From positions 5,035,501-5,099,500 of the forward strand of contig NZ_CP150269.1 of assembly GCF_037976825.1 (NCBI RefSeq): a stretch of 64,000 nucleotides of DNA. The letters are read 5' to 3'. Numbering within the stretch: position 1 is the stretch's first letter; each line of letters begins with the position of its first letter. The notes under the pieces were generated by a model. The model ran no database searches. It worked only from the letters and a program-made list of their open reading frames with translations, and was not told the DNA's origin. Source of the stretch: Paenibacillus sp. FSL K6-1330. Lineage in GTDB: Bacteria; Bacillota; Bacilli; Paenibacillales; Paenibacillaceae. This document shows, piece by piece, positions 36,042 to 44,506 of this stretch. Position numbers and translations under genes: made by a program.

Positions 36042-36623
36042 ATGAATATTGTTCCTTATGTTGTTGAACAAACCAACCGGGGCGAACGATCTTACGATAT
36101 TTATTCCAGATTGCTGAAGGATCGGATCGTGTTTGTGGGTGCAGCCATCGATGACGCCATCGCTAACAGTATTATTGCACAGCTGCTGTTTCTGGCGGCT
36201 GAGGATCCTGAAAAGGACATCCACATGTACATCAATAGTCCGGGTGGCTCTGTTTCTGCGGGCTTTGGCATTTACGATACCATGCAAATTATCAAACCTC
36301 AAGTCAACACCATCTGCACGGGCTTCGCCGCTTCTTACGGCGCGATTCTCCTGCTGGCCGGGGCCAAAGGCAAACGTCTTGCGCTGCCGAACAGCGAGAT
36401 CATGATCCATCAGCCGCTGGGTGGTGTACAGGGGCAGGCCACCGATATTGCCATTACGGCTAAACGCATCTTGAAAACCCGCGAGAAGCTGGCGCACATT
36501 ATATCCGAGCGGACAGGTCAATCGGTCGAACGCGTCGAAAAAGATATGGAGCGGGATTATTTTATGTCGGCAGAAGAAGCTAAGGAATACGGGATCATTG
36601 ACGATATCGTCACGAAACTGTAA
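36042..36623 (+). CDS. clpP: ATP-dependent Clp protease proteolytic subunit, paralogue
   Basis: A 193-residue ClpP with catalytic triad S98 (GFAASYG), H123 (MIHQPLGG) and D172 ([10 protein letters not shown]) at the canonical positions. Where housekeeping ClpP has GQAASMGA, this has GFAASYGA, and no clpX lies nearby, so it is likely a second, specialised ClpP. The ATG at 36042 has GGAGG 8 bases upstream; longer in-frame starts would add a hydrophobic stretch that is probably untranslated leader. It is divergent from the sigma factor gene and followed by a small Sm-like gene. Confidence 0.9.
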   Translation: MNIVPYVVEQTNRGERSYDIYSRLLKDRIVFVGAAIDDAIANSIIAQLLFLAAEDPEKDIHMYINSPGGSVSAGFGIYDTMQIIKPQVNTICTGFAASYGAILLLAGAKGKRLALPNSEIMIHQPLGGVQGQATDIAITAKRILKTREKLAHIISERTGQSVERVEKDMERDYFMSAEEAKEYGIIDDIVTKL

Positions 36624-36693
36624 CGCTATTCGAAATCATGTCCAACACCGCTAGCCCCGATACTTTATTTTATTCACAAGGAGTGGACTGTAT

Positions 36694-36906
36694 ATGCTGA
36701 AAAGTTTGCTGAATCAGGAAGTGAGCATTTATTTTACGGATGGAAGTTATGTGCGAAGTGGCACGCTTGAGGAAGTAGGCGAACAATTCATCCGGTATAA
36801 GGATGAATACGAGATGCTGTATGTACCTTTAACCGCCATTCGTTACGTTTCGGTGAATACCAAGGAACGAGACAAACCGAAGGTCGGATTCACGCCGACT
36901 GCCTGA
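36694..36906 (+). CDS. Small Sm-like protein of unknown function
   Basis: A 70-residue protein, SLLNQEVSIYFTDGSYVRSG then TLEEVGEQFIRYKDEYEMLY, ending LTAIRYVSVNT. The alternating strands, the DGS turn and the G-x-L step resemble the Sm/Hfq beta-barrel fold, but it lacks the Hfq signature, so RNA binding is not implied. The ATG follows AAGGAG. It is 70 bases after clpP on the same strand, probably in one transcript, ending at a terminator. It could be an adaptor or an unrelated passenger. Confidence 0.65.
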   Translation: MLKSLLNQEVSIYFTDGSYVRSGTLEEVGEQFIRYKDEYEMLYVPLTAIRYVSVNTKERDKPKVGFTPTA

Positions 36907-36912
36907 TCGGAT

Positions 36913-36956
36913 AACAAGAACCGCATGGGCTAACTTAGCTCACGCGGTTCTTGTTT
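36913..36956. terminator. Bidirectional terminator overlapping the APH-type gene end
   Basis: AACAAGAACCGC (36913-36924) pairs with GCGGTTCTTGTTT (36944-36956). It serves the plus-strand small gene; its 3' arm lies inside the last codons of the convergent gene. Confidence 0.8.
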
Positions 36957-37852
36957 GTATCGCTGTTTATTTTGTCTAATATGAATGAGACCATTCGCTG
37001 TTTGCAGACATCGTTCTGCTCCCTCTGATGAAAGCCGATAAATTGCAGGGCATGAATAACGGAGTAGAAATCAATCAGCGCCCGCTGCTCTTCGTTCGCC
37101 CCCCACTGTCTGCATAACGCCTCCACGTAGGGCATTCCCTGATCTCCAATATCGGAGACCACCGCCGTCTGGGTGAGGGCGACCATGTACAGCGGATCCC
37201 CGTAGCAAACCCAGTCGAAATCAACGATACCCTGAAGCTTGCCTTCAGATACAATCACATTCTTGATCGTAAGATCATCAAGGAAACAGATTGGCTCCAC
37301 TTGGTCGAAATAAGGCATGTAACGGTGCTTCATTTTTTGCAATAGGACAATGGTTTCCGGAGTAACATCATCGATAATGTTATCTATGTGATTGCGGATA
37401 TCACGATCAATGATCTGTGTCCAGGATGAAAAAGGCCCCTGCTCCCCGATCGGAACCCAACCGAATCCGGTGCCCCTGGGAAGCTCTGACACTCTTCGCT
37501 GGTATGAAATGATTCGTACGGCAAGTTCAGCCAATTGTTCATGTGTCATTCCCTCAAGCTCATATCGGAGGTCCCGTCCGGGAAAGTGCTCCAGTATCAT
37601 ATAAGCAAAGGGGACCTTTTCCAAGGATACATCCGTTCGGATCACTCTCGGTACCGGCAAGCCTAATGAAGAGAGAATCGCAATATTGGCCGCTGTATGC
37701 TTCAGGACGCTGGGCTTGCGATTGGTTCGGAGAATGATTTGTTCGTCTGATAATGTCACACTATATACCTGATTGGTATGGCCAAATGACATGCGTTCGA
37801 TCTTTAGCGGCGGACTGCTGTAAACCTCCGTTATAAGATCTTCCAGGCTCAT
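36935..37852 (-). CDS. APH-family phosphotransferase with altered catalytic loop
   Basis: A 305-residue kinase-fold protein. The nucleotide-binding lobe reads SFGHTNQVYSVTL and QIILRTNRK. The catalytic loop HGDxxxxN appears as CFLDDLTIKNVIV: the aspartate and asparagine are kept but the histidine is lost; the metal motif GIVDFDWVCYGDP is intact. Activity may be changed or retained. The ATG at 37852 has AAGGCAGG 8 bases upstream. The substrate is unknown. Confidence 0.84.
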   Translation of the reverse strand: MSLEDLITEVYSSPPLKIERMSFGHTNQVYSVTLSDEQIILRTNRKPSVLKHTAANIAILSSLGLPVPRVIRTDVSLEKVPFAYMILEHFPGRDLRYELEGMTHEQLAELAVRIISYQRRVSELPRGTGFGWVPIGEQGPFSSWTQIIDRDIRNHIDNIIDDVTPETIVLLQKMKHRYMPYFDQVEPICFLDDLTIKNVIVSEGKLQGIVDFDWVCYGDPLYMVALTQTAVVSDIGDQGMPYVEALCRQWGANEEQRALIDFYSVIHALQFIGFHQREQNDVCKQRMVSFILDKINSDTNKNRVS

Positions 37853-37882
37853 CTCAAACACCTGCCTTAACGGTTGCTTTAT

Positions 37883-38170
37883 TTATACATCTTCAAAATG
37901 TTCAACGACAGGGAATGGATCGTAAAAGTGATGCAGCAGGTTTTTCCATTCCTGATATTCGGCGGATCCCCTAAAACCTATCGTGTGATCCTCCAACGTC
38001 TCCCATTTCACCATTAGAACGTACTTGTGTTGATCCTCCAGGCATCGCTTCAACTCATGATGGATATATCCCTCCATCTTGGAGATGATCCCTGAGGCGA
38101 CTTGGAAATTCCGTTCAAAATCTGCCGTTAGTCCTGGTCTCACCTGCAGCATGGCCACTTCGAGTATCAT
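37883..38170 (-). CDS. Antibiotic biosynthesis monooxygenase (ABM) domain protein
   Basis: A 95-residue ferredoxin-like alpha/beta barrel protein: VAMLQVRPGLTADFERNF, GYIHHELKRCLEDQHKYVLM and VKWETLEDHTIGFRGSAEYQ are typical of the ABM family, which includes small cofactor-free oxygenases and heme-degrading IsdG relatives. The heme-binding residues of IsdG are not evident. The ATG follows GGAGGG. It lies 30 bases upstream of the APH-type gene. Confidence 0.87.
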   Translation of the reverse strand: MILEVAMLQVRPGLTADFERNFQVASGIISKMEGYIHHELKRCLEDQHKYVLMVKWETLEDHTIGFRGSAEYQEWKNLLHHFYDPFPVVEHFEDV

Positions 38171-38211
38171 TGTTTTCCCTCCTTGGTATCTCAGCTAATA
38201 TTCATAACACT

Positions 38212-38565
38212 TTATCCTCTATATTCAAGCTCGGTAGAAGCCTGAAACGTGAATAACCCTTCTTCATCCGGCTCAAGACGATACACCTTCTGGACGGCGT
38301 TCAGGTTCAGCCCTCCATATATATGCGGGTACAACTGGTTCATCTTATATAAGTCCTCATATACAATCTCCGCATCCACCTGATCTTCTTGAATACCCAG
38401 CACCAATAGATCCGTCCTACCTGTATAGAACATATTGGCTACTCCGCTGACCTGCTCCTCTGTGGAGCAGTGGATAAATCGGTCCGTCTGTAAGCTCGGC
38501 GGCTCGTACAATCTATTCTTTTGTGCTACCGTCCAGGCTTGCTTAGAAATGATATGATAGATCAT
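38212..38565 (-). CDS. DUF952 family protein
   Basis: A 117-residue protein. IYHIISKQAWTVAQKN, FIHCSTEEQVSGVANMFYTG, LLVLGIQEDQVDAEIVYED and LYPHIYGGLNLNAVQKV match DUF952, a widespread family of unknown function. The start at 38565 (MIYHI) fits family starts, though its ribosome binding site is weak; an in-frame ATG lies 21 codons upstream. It is 41 bases upstream of the ABM gene on the same strand. Confidence 0.85.
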   Translation of the reverse strand: MIYHIISKQAWTVAQKNRLYEPPSLQTDRFIHCSTEEQVSGVANMFYTGRTDLLVLGIQEDQVDAEIVYEDLYKMNQLYPHIYGGLNLNAVQKVYRLEPDEEGLFTFQASTELEYRG

Positions 38566-38628
38566 TCGCCCGTTCCCCCAGTCGCTTATTTTCCGTATAT
38601 CTTGACACATTTGAGATAAAAAAACCAT

Positions 38629-38948
38629 TCTTTTCTTATTGTTTTCATGAAAGCATCCTTCTCATTAGCGAGATCTTGCGGGGGCCCCTTCTTGCTGTTA
38701 GAAGACGCTCCGTGTGCGAAAACATACGTTAGACATACGAAAAGAAACCGTTTCTTGATTTCTGATTGAGGACTGACGAAAGTGAGTCTAGAGGTCAGAT
38801 GGCTTTCGTTTGCCCATAATCTTCGTCAAGCAAGCAGCAACGGACCGAAGAGCAAGAAATAGCGGTGCAAGGATAACATCCTGAGCACCGCTATTTCCTC
38901 ATTTGACACATTTTTTAATCTGACGAATCGTCAGCCAAGTGAGTAAAC
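38629..38948. other. 320-base intergenic region with one strong hairpin
   Basis: No convincing gene is seen. A perfect 13-base stem, GAAATAGCGGTGC (38856-38868) with GCACCGCTATTTC (38885-38897) and a 16-base loop, lies 52 bases past the S51 peptidase gene stop and is probably its terminator, though the T-run is weak. A shorter pair, GACGAAAG (near 38773) and CTTTCGT (near 38802), is also present. It also holds the promoter region of the DUF952 gene. Confidence 0.6.
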
Positions 38949-39647
38949 CTACTTATGGGACTGCCCCTTCACAATCGCATATTGATCCGGGTCAAAATCC
39001 TCGAAGATTACTTCATGGACGGATTCGCCCAAAGCATACGCCAGCTGCCCATTGATAAAAGCGGCACATGCCTGCTCATCAATGCCGATCCCGCGCTTCA
39101 CCTTCTTAGTTCTCATACCCTCCAGCAGATTGGACTGGTCGCTCCACTCCGTATAGTGAACGCTGATCAATACATTCGAAAGTAACCCTACCCCTTGCTT
39201 AAACAGCATTACGCTCTGTTCATTATCCAGCGGCGATATGAGGCAGATCTCCGGAAGAATCAAGGCACCTGCCGAATTCCCCGCAATGGGAACACCGTTC
39301 TCATAACAGTTGATCAGCAGATCTTTAAAACGACCGGTCGCGTAATAGTGATGGTATTTCTCCGTGTTGCCCCCGCCAATAAATATCCCCGTGGCCTGTG
39401 ACAACACCTGTTCGGCCTGTTCCATGTCCAGGATCCCATCCTCATCAGGAACGATCACCTGCATATCCTGGGCACCTGATTCTGTCCACATCTGCTGAAA
39501 CAGGGGAACATACTCCTCCCAGCCCGGTCTGTTCATGATGCATAAAACGATTCTAGCGTTGGAGCCGCCCGCTTGCTCTACAAATTGTCTATTGGTCTCT
39601 GTTTGAAAGGAATGTCCTCCAAGCAAATATAGATATCGATCCCTCAA
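38949..39647 (-). CDS. Peptidase S51 family protein (cyanophycinase/peptidase E-like)
   Basis: A 232-residue protein from a TTG at 39647, chosen because GGGGGG lies 7 bases upstream and RDRYLYLLGG matches the family opening. GIFIGGGNTEKYHHYY and the nucleophile-serine motif AGNSAGALILPE are typical of S51 serine peptidases related to cyanophycinase and alpha-aspartyl dipeptidase. The substrate is unknown. It is the last gene of a four-gene minus-strand run, 13 bases after a small membrane protein gene. Confidence 0.86.
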   Translation of the reverse strand: MRDRYLYLLGGHSFQTETNRQFVEQAGGSNARIVLCIMNRPGWEEYVPLFQQMWTESGAQDMQVIVPDEDGILDMEQAEQVLSQATGIFIGGGNTEKYHHYYATGRFKDLLINCYENGVPIAGNSAGALILPEICLISPLDNEQSVMLFKQGVGLLSNVLISVHYTEWSDQSNLLEGMRTKKVKRGIGIDEQACAAFINGQLAYALGESVHEVIFEDFDPDQYAIVKGQSHK

Positions 39648-39660
39648 GATAACGCCCCCC

Positions 39661-39885
39661 TTATTTCTTCTTTTTCGGACCTCGTTTGTAAACATAGAAC
39701 AGCAGCACGGATATAAAATAAATCGGAAGCAGGATAATGCCAATCACAGCGCTCAGCAGGACGATGGAGAGCTGACCCCGGTCTGCCATAACATCGTAAT
39801 TCACATACCCGTACACAATCCAAACCAGCCATACCAATGTAACGGCATATCCTATTTTATAAGGTAATCTCACAGCATTGTTCAC
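39661..39885 (-). CDS. Small two-helix membrane protein of unknown function
   Basis: A 74-residue protein with two hydrophobic segments (about 11-28 and 42-65) and a strongly basic end, YKRGPKKKK, which predicts a cytoplasmic C-terminus. I do not recognise it. It lies between an APH-type gene 29 bases upstream and the S51 peptidase gene 13 bases downstream, both on the same strand. Confidence 0.7.
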   Translation of the reverse strand: MNNAVRLPYKIGYAVTLVWLVWIVYGYVNYDVMADRGQLSIVLLSAVIGIILLPIYFISVLLFYVYKRGPKKKK

Positions 39886-39914
39886 ATCCTAGAAGTTGTT
39901 TGGGTGAGCATTAT

Positions 39915-40925
39915 TCATAAACATCTCGAATACAACAATTCAACAAACTCACGTTGGTTCCGTTCCATCCATTCACTTCTGATCAGAAGTTGCTTCAACA
40001 TCAGGTGAAAATAGGAGGCGATGTTCCTTCCGGCCAAATGCTGTCCGATATAGATGCTTAATAATGAAACATAATATAACTCCATGATATAGGGAATCCA
40101 CTGGATCTCTGCTCGGGTTAACCTCATATATTTTCGATATTCATCTAAAAATAACTCGACCTTCGTCAGGGTCTGGTCCTCTTGCTGAAGAAGATGGTTC
40201 AAACAGATGGATAGTTCCCATATCCGTAAGTCCATAGCCGCAAAATCAAAATCCAATACACCGCTCATCTCCCTGGACTGGGGATCGATCAAGAGATTAA
40301 AAACTAAAATATCATGATGGACCATTTGCTTAGGCAGTACATTCAGTTCGGCTGCATGGTTCAACCCAGATTCATAGTATCCTTGCAAAACAGCTATCTG
40401 TTCGGCATCAATCTCAAAAGGAAGACATGTCAAAAACTCATAAATGTTCGTCTGATTGGCTAGAGAATGAAGGTTGTAAACTTCATGGAACGCAATCTCA
40501 GGACAAACCACATCAACGGAATTCAATTCGAATTGCTGAAGGGCATATGATATTTCCCCAACTGTCCGCCCATAACTAAGCACATCGGAAGTTCTGGATA
40601 GATCAGGGATCTCTCCTTCGATAAACCGCGTCAGGGAGCCCAAGGAACCGTCCGACAGAACCACGTACTTCGCATCATCCTTACAGGAAACGAAACCTGG
40701 AACATCAAACGATAAGGAACAACGCTCCAGATAAGCTGTTAATTGAACCTCGAACCGCAATCTCTCTTCATTCTTCGTATGACGATTGTATATTCTTGCA
40801 ACGTATTTCCCTTGGTTCATTACGACAATTCGGGAGTCATTCGTCATGCCGAAAGGCACGGTCTCGATCGAATGCACAGGTCCATGAACATAATGCTGCA
40901 ACAGCTCCAGAAATAAGTGTTCCAA
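39915..40925 (-). CDS. APH-family small-molecule kinase
   Basis: A 336-residue protein with the kinase fold of the aminoglycoside phosphotransferase/homoserine kinase II group. The catalytic loop is VHHDILVFNLL (H-x-D and N kept) and the metal site GVLDFDFAAMDLR. The start is TTG at 40925, with GAGGTG 6 bases upstream inside the end of the hydrolase gene; the two genes are 3 bases apart and likely coupled. The substrate is unknown. Confidence 0.88.
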   Translation of the reverse strand: MEHLFLELLQHYVHGPVHSIETVPFGMTNDSRIVVMNQGKYVARIYNRHTKNEERLRFEVQLTAYLERCSLSFDVPGFVSCKDDAKYVVLSDGSLGSLTRFIEGEIPDLSRTSDVLSYGRTVGEISYALQQFELNSVDVVCPEIAFHEVYNLHSLANQTNIYEFLTCLPFEIDAEQIAVLQGYYESGLNHAAELNVLPKQMVHHDILVFNLLIDPQSREMSGVLDFDFAAMDLRIWELSICLNHLLQQEDQTLTKVELFLDEYRKYMRLTRAEIQWIPYIMELYYVSLLSIYIGQHLAGRNIASYFHLMLKQLLIRSEWMERNQREFVELLYSRCL

Positions 40926-40928
40926 TGT

Positions 40929-42014
40929 CTACACCTCATTTTTTTCCAACGCGTTCCCCTTATGATCAATCTTATAAACCCCATCCTGATTCATGGTCTC
41001 ACTCAGCAATCCCCCCTGATATTCGTGTAACTTTTTCGACACATACTCACGAAGGAATGCTGTCACGTATAGACTAATGGTCCTTTGAACCTGCGATACT
41101 TCACCCTCTTTAAACAGTAGGGGAACATCACTGAAGGTCATGTGATTGGCGCCCTCTACCTTTAAACAGGACATATACCCAGACAAATAATAATACAACC
41201 CTTCATACCCATTGACAAATGGATTCAAGATCGCTTCTGAAAATTGGGGTTGGAGTTCCTTATGGGTACATTTTTCTTGCCGCATCACCAAAAACGGAGT
41301 TGCGATATCAGCTCTATCCTGCAGATGGAGAAGATGAAAGCTGGGATCCAGCAAAATCGCTGCCCTGAAATCGGCTTTTCTCTTCACGGCTTCAAATACA
41401 GCTGCCCCGCCCAAGGAATGTCCAACCAGACCGATCCGTTCCATGTCCATCAATGGGGATGAAAAACAAGACTCCAGCTCTTGCAAATGAGCAGCCGTAT
41501 ACAAAATATCCTCCACTCTTGCCTGCAACAGCTCGTCCCACAGAACAGTATCAGTACTTTCGATGGATGACATCTTTTCCGCTTGTCTGATAAAGCGACC
41601 ATCAGGATAAATAGAAAACATGGATTCGTCAGTCGCTCCAATCGTTACCACGATAAATCCCTGCTTGACTAAATTTTCGATTTGAAACATGTACATATCT
41701 CTTACAATCCCAAAGGCAGGAACATAGAGAATAACCGGGCGTTTCTCAGCTGTATACATGGGCTCGGCTTGATTCACCACCGGAATCTCTATCGATTTAA
41801 TATGCTCCTCATCCGCACCCATCTCTTTGAGACTAGCGAGTGCCATTTCAGCACAGGGATCAAACAATCGAGCGTACGATGAGACCGTGGGACTCTCTGC
41901 ATTAGTCTCTGCCGGATAAAATAGACTAATTATGATACTCCTACCCATATCGCTAGAGTCAAAATCCCCCCTTGAGCGATCGTAAAACACATGTACAAAC
42001 CTTCCTATGTTCAT
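40929..42014 (-). CDS. Alpha/beta hydrolase, PAF-acetylhydrolase-like
   Basis: A 361-residue hydrolase. The nucleophile elbow is GLVGHSLGGAAVFEA and the acid is probably the aspartate of AILLDPSFHLL; a late histidine follows in VEGANHMTFSDVP. PVILYVPAFGIVRDMYMF gives the oxyanion strand. The layout is that of the platelet-activating-factor acetylhydrolase/dienelactone group. There is no signal peptide. The ATG follows GGAG at 8 bases. It leads the run of hydrolase, kinase, small membrane protein and S51 peptidase. Confidence 0.86.
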   Translation of the reverse strand: MNIGRFVHVFYDRSRGDFDSSDMGRSIIISLFYPAETNAESPTVSSYARLFDPCAEMALASLKEMGADEEHIKSIEIPVVNQAEPMYTAEKRPVILYVPAFGIVRDMYMFQIENLVKQGFIVVTIGATDESMFSIYPDGRFIRQAEKMSSIESTDTVLWDELLQARVEDILYTAAHLQELESCFSSPLMDMERIGLVGHSLGGAAVFEAVKRKADFRAAILLDPSFHLLHLQDRADIATPFLVMRQEKCTHKELQPQFSEAILNPFVNGYEGLYYYLSGYMSCLKVEGANHMTFSDVPLLFKEGEVSQVQRTISLYVTAFLREYVSKKLHEYQGGLLSETMNQDGVYKIDHKGNALEKNEV

Positions 42015-42217
42015 TCACTTCACTCCAGAATAAGGCAGTTATTAACGTTGCGAATATTATCAAGGCCAGAAGGAACATATGATTCATCTGTGCTACTTAC
42101 ATAAGTGGATCTAAGGCCGACCCGGATTACTCCAGCAGCTGGCAATCCGATGAATAAATTGATAAAGAGTCATGACACAGCTCCTTCATCCAATGTCGGC
42201 GAGCCAGCGAACGATCC

Positions 42218-42850
42218 TTACACACCCTGTTCTTCCCTATAATGACTGACATCCCCATGCAGGATGATGGAAGGCACCTCATCCGTCAGTTCAATCTTGC
42301 TCAGGCATGTCGGGTGGATATATGGCAGATCCCACAGCCGGTCCATGCTTCTCCCTTCAAAATAAGCCATTAACAGCTTGACCACCACGGTATGCGTGAC
42401 CAGCAAAATGCTGGCGCCTGGATTCGATGCGGCAATATCGACAAGCTTGTTCACCGCTCGTTCTCTGACCTCATGAAAAGTCTCGCTGCCCGGGACGCCG
42501 AACAGCTCCGGATGATTCCAGAAATGATCCAACTGCTGAGGATATAATTCGCCGATCCGTTCCTGTATCTGTCCTTCCCATACGCCCAAATTAATTTCTT
42601 TGAATTCATCGCAAGCCGTAACCGACACATCTCGGTTCCCTCTAATAATCTCAGCTGTATGGAATGCTCTGTTACTGGTACTCGAGTAAATGAGGTCGAT
42701 AGGGTCATGCTGCAAGGCTTCGCCGAGCCATTCCGCTTGCTGAATGCCTAGCTTCGTCAGCGGCGAATCCAGATGTCCTTGAAATCGGTGTTGCACATTC
42801 CACTCCGTCTGTCCATGTCTCACGAGGTAGATCGTGGTTGTTTCTTTCAT
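42218..42850 (-). CDS. Histidine phosphatase family protein
   Basis: A 210-residue phosphoglycerate-mutase-like phosphatase. LVRHGQTEWNVQHRFQGHLD includes the phosphoacceptor histidine and the arginine/asparagine pocket; the second catalytic block is SILLVTHTVVVK. Members include alpha-ribazole phosphatase CobC and broad phosphatases. The ATG follows GGGAGGG. The roughly 200 bases upstream of its neighbour at 42014 hold no clear feature. Confidence 0.9.
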   Translation of the reverse strand: MKETTTIYLVRHGQTEWNVQHRFQGHLDSPLTKLGIQQAEWLGEALQHDPIDLIYSSTSNRAFHTAEIIRGNRDVSVTACDEFKEINLGVWEGQIQERIGELYPQQLDHFWNHPELFGVPGSETFHEVRERAVNKLVDIAASNPGASILLVTHTVVVKLLMAYFEGRSMDRLWDLPYIHPTCLSKIELTDEVPSIILHGDVSHYREEQGV

Positions 42851-42898
42851 TAATTGTTCCCTCCCTACCTTAGTATGTTAATCATGGTTCGTCGTTTG

Positions 42899-43444
42899 TT
42901 AAATCGAACGGTCTGCTTGACGTACGGCATAAGCCAGCTTGTACAGATCAGCAATATCCTGCCTGCCCGTCTCTTCAAATCGCTTAACAGCTTCCTCCAA
43001 ATCAACCGCCTCTACCGCGATGACCTGCTCGCCATCTTCGGGATTTAGCGGCTCTCCAACGATGCGTACATCTCCGTAACCTACCAATCGGACAAAATGA
43101 GGATGGGGAATATGCGGCCGATAGGGAGTCTTGCAGCTGGATTCACAACGAAACTGGCCGAAGATCCGATATGACTCGAGCTCAGCACCCAGCTCCTCTT
43201 TAACTTCCCGTCTAAGTCCATCCATATAGGACTCTCCGGGTTCCAGGGTTCCTCCAGGGAGCTCCCAGCTTCCGTCCTCTACCTGAAAAATAATGCAGCG
43301 ATCCCCGTCAAATGGAAGAATGGTGACATTGCTGACTTTCGATTCTTCGATTTCTTCGCCAAAGGCAAACCTGGCTCGCACTACGCCCCAATGGATATCA
43401 TTCGAGAGAGCCGGGTACAGGCTTAAATCCGTGTTTTTTCTCAT
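42899..43444 (-). CDS. Nudix hydrolase
   Basis: A 181-residue Nudix protein from the ATG at 43444, which has AAAGGA 9 bases upstream. The box is GGTLEPGESYMDGLRREVKE followed by ELGAEL. Residues before it, DRCIIFQVEDGSWELPGG, are typical of the fold. The substrate is unknown. It sits 48 bases upstream of the histidine phosphatase gene on the same strand. Confidence 0.9.
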   Translation of the reverse strand: MRKNTDLSLYPALSNDIHWGVVRARFAFGEEIEESKVSNVTILPFDGDRCIIFQVEDGSWELPGGTLEPGESYMDGLRREVKEELGAELESYRIFGQFRCESSCKTPYRPHIPHPHFVRLVGYGDVRIVGEPLNPEDGEQVIAVEAVDLEEAVKRFEETGRQDIADLYKLAYAVRQADRSI

Positions 43445-43484
43445 GAACACAATTCCTTTCGAGCTTTACAAATAATCATTCAAC

Positions 43485-44366
43485 CTATGGAGTGCTGTAT
43501 TCATGAACCATAAGCACCTGCTCTATCGAGCTCGTAAATCCAAGCTCCTGCAGCACGTTTACCAGTTCCTGATGCGAATCCCGGATGTTGAATGCGGATC
43601 GCTTGCAGGCATAACCGGGTTGTACCATCTCCAGTACCGCCGTCTTCATCACAGCTTCTGCATCGGGGTGTCCTGGAGCGGCCTCACAGCGAAACAGCGT
43701 AATTGCTGTCAAACGACCTTTGGCATCGAACACCCGCTTAAACAAACCAAAGCCTACCTGTTCTTCCCCTTCATATACAATAACGCATTCGCCGTCCTTG
43801 ATACTGGAAGCGTCTGTCTGCCAGACTTCACCGGATCGATAGAAGTCTACGGAGGCAGTCTCCGCGGCTAGGCCTCTGACCAGCGTATACCTTGAAGACG
43901 CATCCTGCGCACACTGCTGCTCGATGGACTGTTCATTCGTCATGATGAGAAGCCGGTCGATGATTTCATACCCAACGCTTTCGTAGAGACGGATCGCTGC
44001 AGCATTCGTGCTGATCGCCTCTAAATAGGCACGACGGACGCCTTGTTCTACGTAGAGCTCGGCGTTTTTCTCCATCATGTTCTTGCCGATTCCTTTCCCC
44101 CGGAAATCGGGGGCTATCGCCGTCCCGCCGTTACGTGCAATCTTAAGGCCATCTTCCTCCCGAAAGCTATTCATGACGATACCGGCCGGTACGCCATCCA
44201 TGTAACAAGCGAGTGATCTCTCCATGCACAGACCATCGTTTCCGATACGGGCAATGAAACGGTCCAGCGGCATCGAGGCGTTAACCATGTATCCTTCAAA
44301 TGAGTGATTCCAGAGCTCCGATACTTCCCGAATCGGAAGCTCGCTTAGCGGTTTGTAGGTAATCAT
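43485..44366 (-). CDS. GNAT family N-acetyltransferase with C-terminal second lobe
   Basis: A 293-residue protein. The first domain is a clear GNAT with motif A TAIAPDFRGKGIGKNMMEKN and NAAAIRLYESVGYEI; the second half is GNAT-like (VIYEGEEQVGFGLFKRVFDA and EMVQPGYACKRSAFNIRDS) but lacks a clear acetyl-CoA loop, so it may be a structural or degenerate domain. The ATG at 44366 has AGGAGG 8 bases away. The substrate is unknown. Confidence 0.87.
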   Translation of the reverse strand: MITYKPLSELPIREVSELWNHSFEGYMVNASMPLDRFIARIGNDGLCMERSLACYMDGVPAGIVMNSFREEDGLKIARNGGTAIAPDFRGKGIGKNMMEKNAELYVEQGVRRAYLEAISTNAAAIRLYESVGYEIIDRLLIMTNEQSIEQQCAQDASSRYTLVRGLAAETASVDFYRSGEVWQTDASSIKDGECVIVYEGEEQVGFGLFKRVFDAKGRLTAITLFRCEAAPGHPDAEAVMKTAVLEMVQPGYACKRSAFNIRDSHQELVNVLQELGFTSSIEQVLMVHEYSTP

Positions 44367-44429
44367 ATTCAAATCCTCCTAATCCATGAGCCACGAGTGA
44401 GTAAGGCATATTTAGAGATGCTCTCTATT

Positions 44430-44483
44430 AAAAACATGCAGGAAAAACACCTGAGTAAAGTACTCATCGTGTTACCCTGCATG
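44430..44483 (-). terminator. Terminator of the oligoendopeptidase gene
   Basis: On the minus strand CATGCAGG, inner arms GTAACAC/GTGTT and GAGTA/TACTC, CCTGCATG, then TTTTT. It lies about 24 bases past the peptidase stop. Confidence 0.8.
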
Positions 44484-44506
44484 TCTTAGCCATGCTTATT
44501 TACGAT

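Noticed and set aside
36935..37852. Aminoglycoside resistance gene
   Set aside because: The kinase fold is broad and this member lacks the catalytic histidine; nothing ties it to aminoglycosides. The same caution applies to 26204 and 39915.
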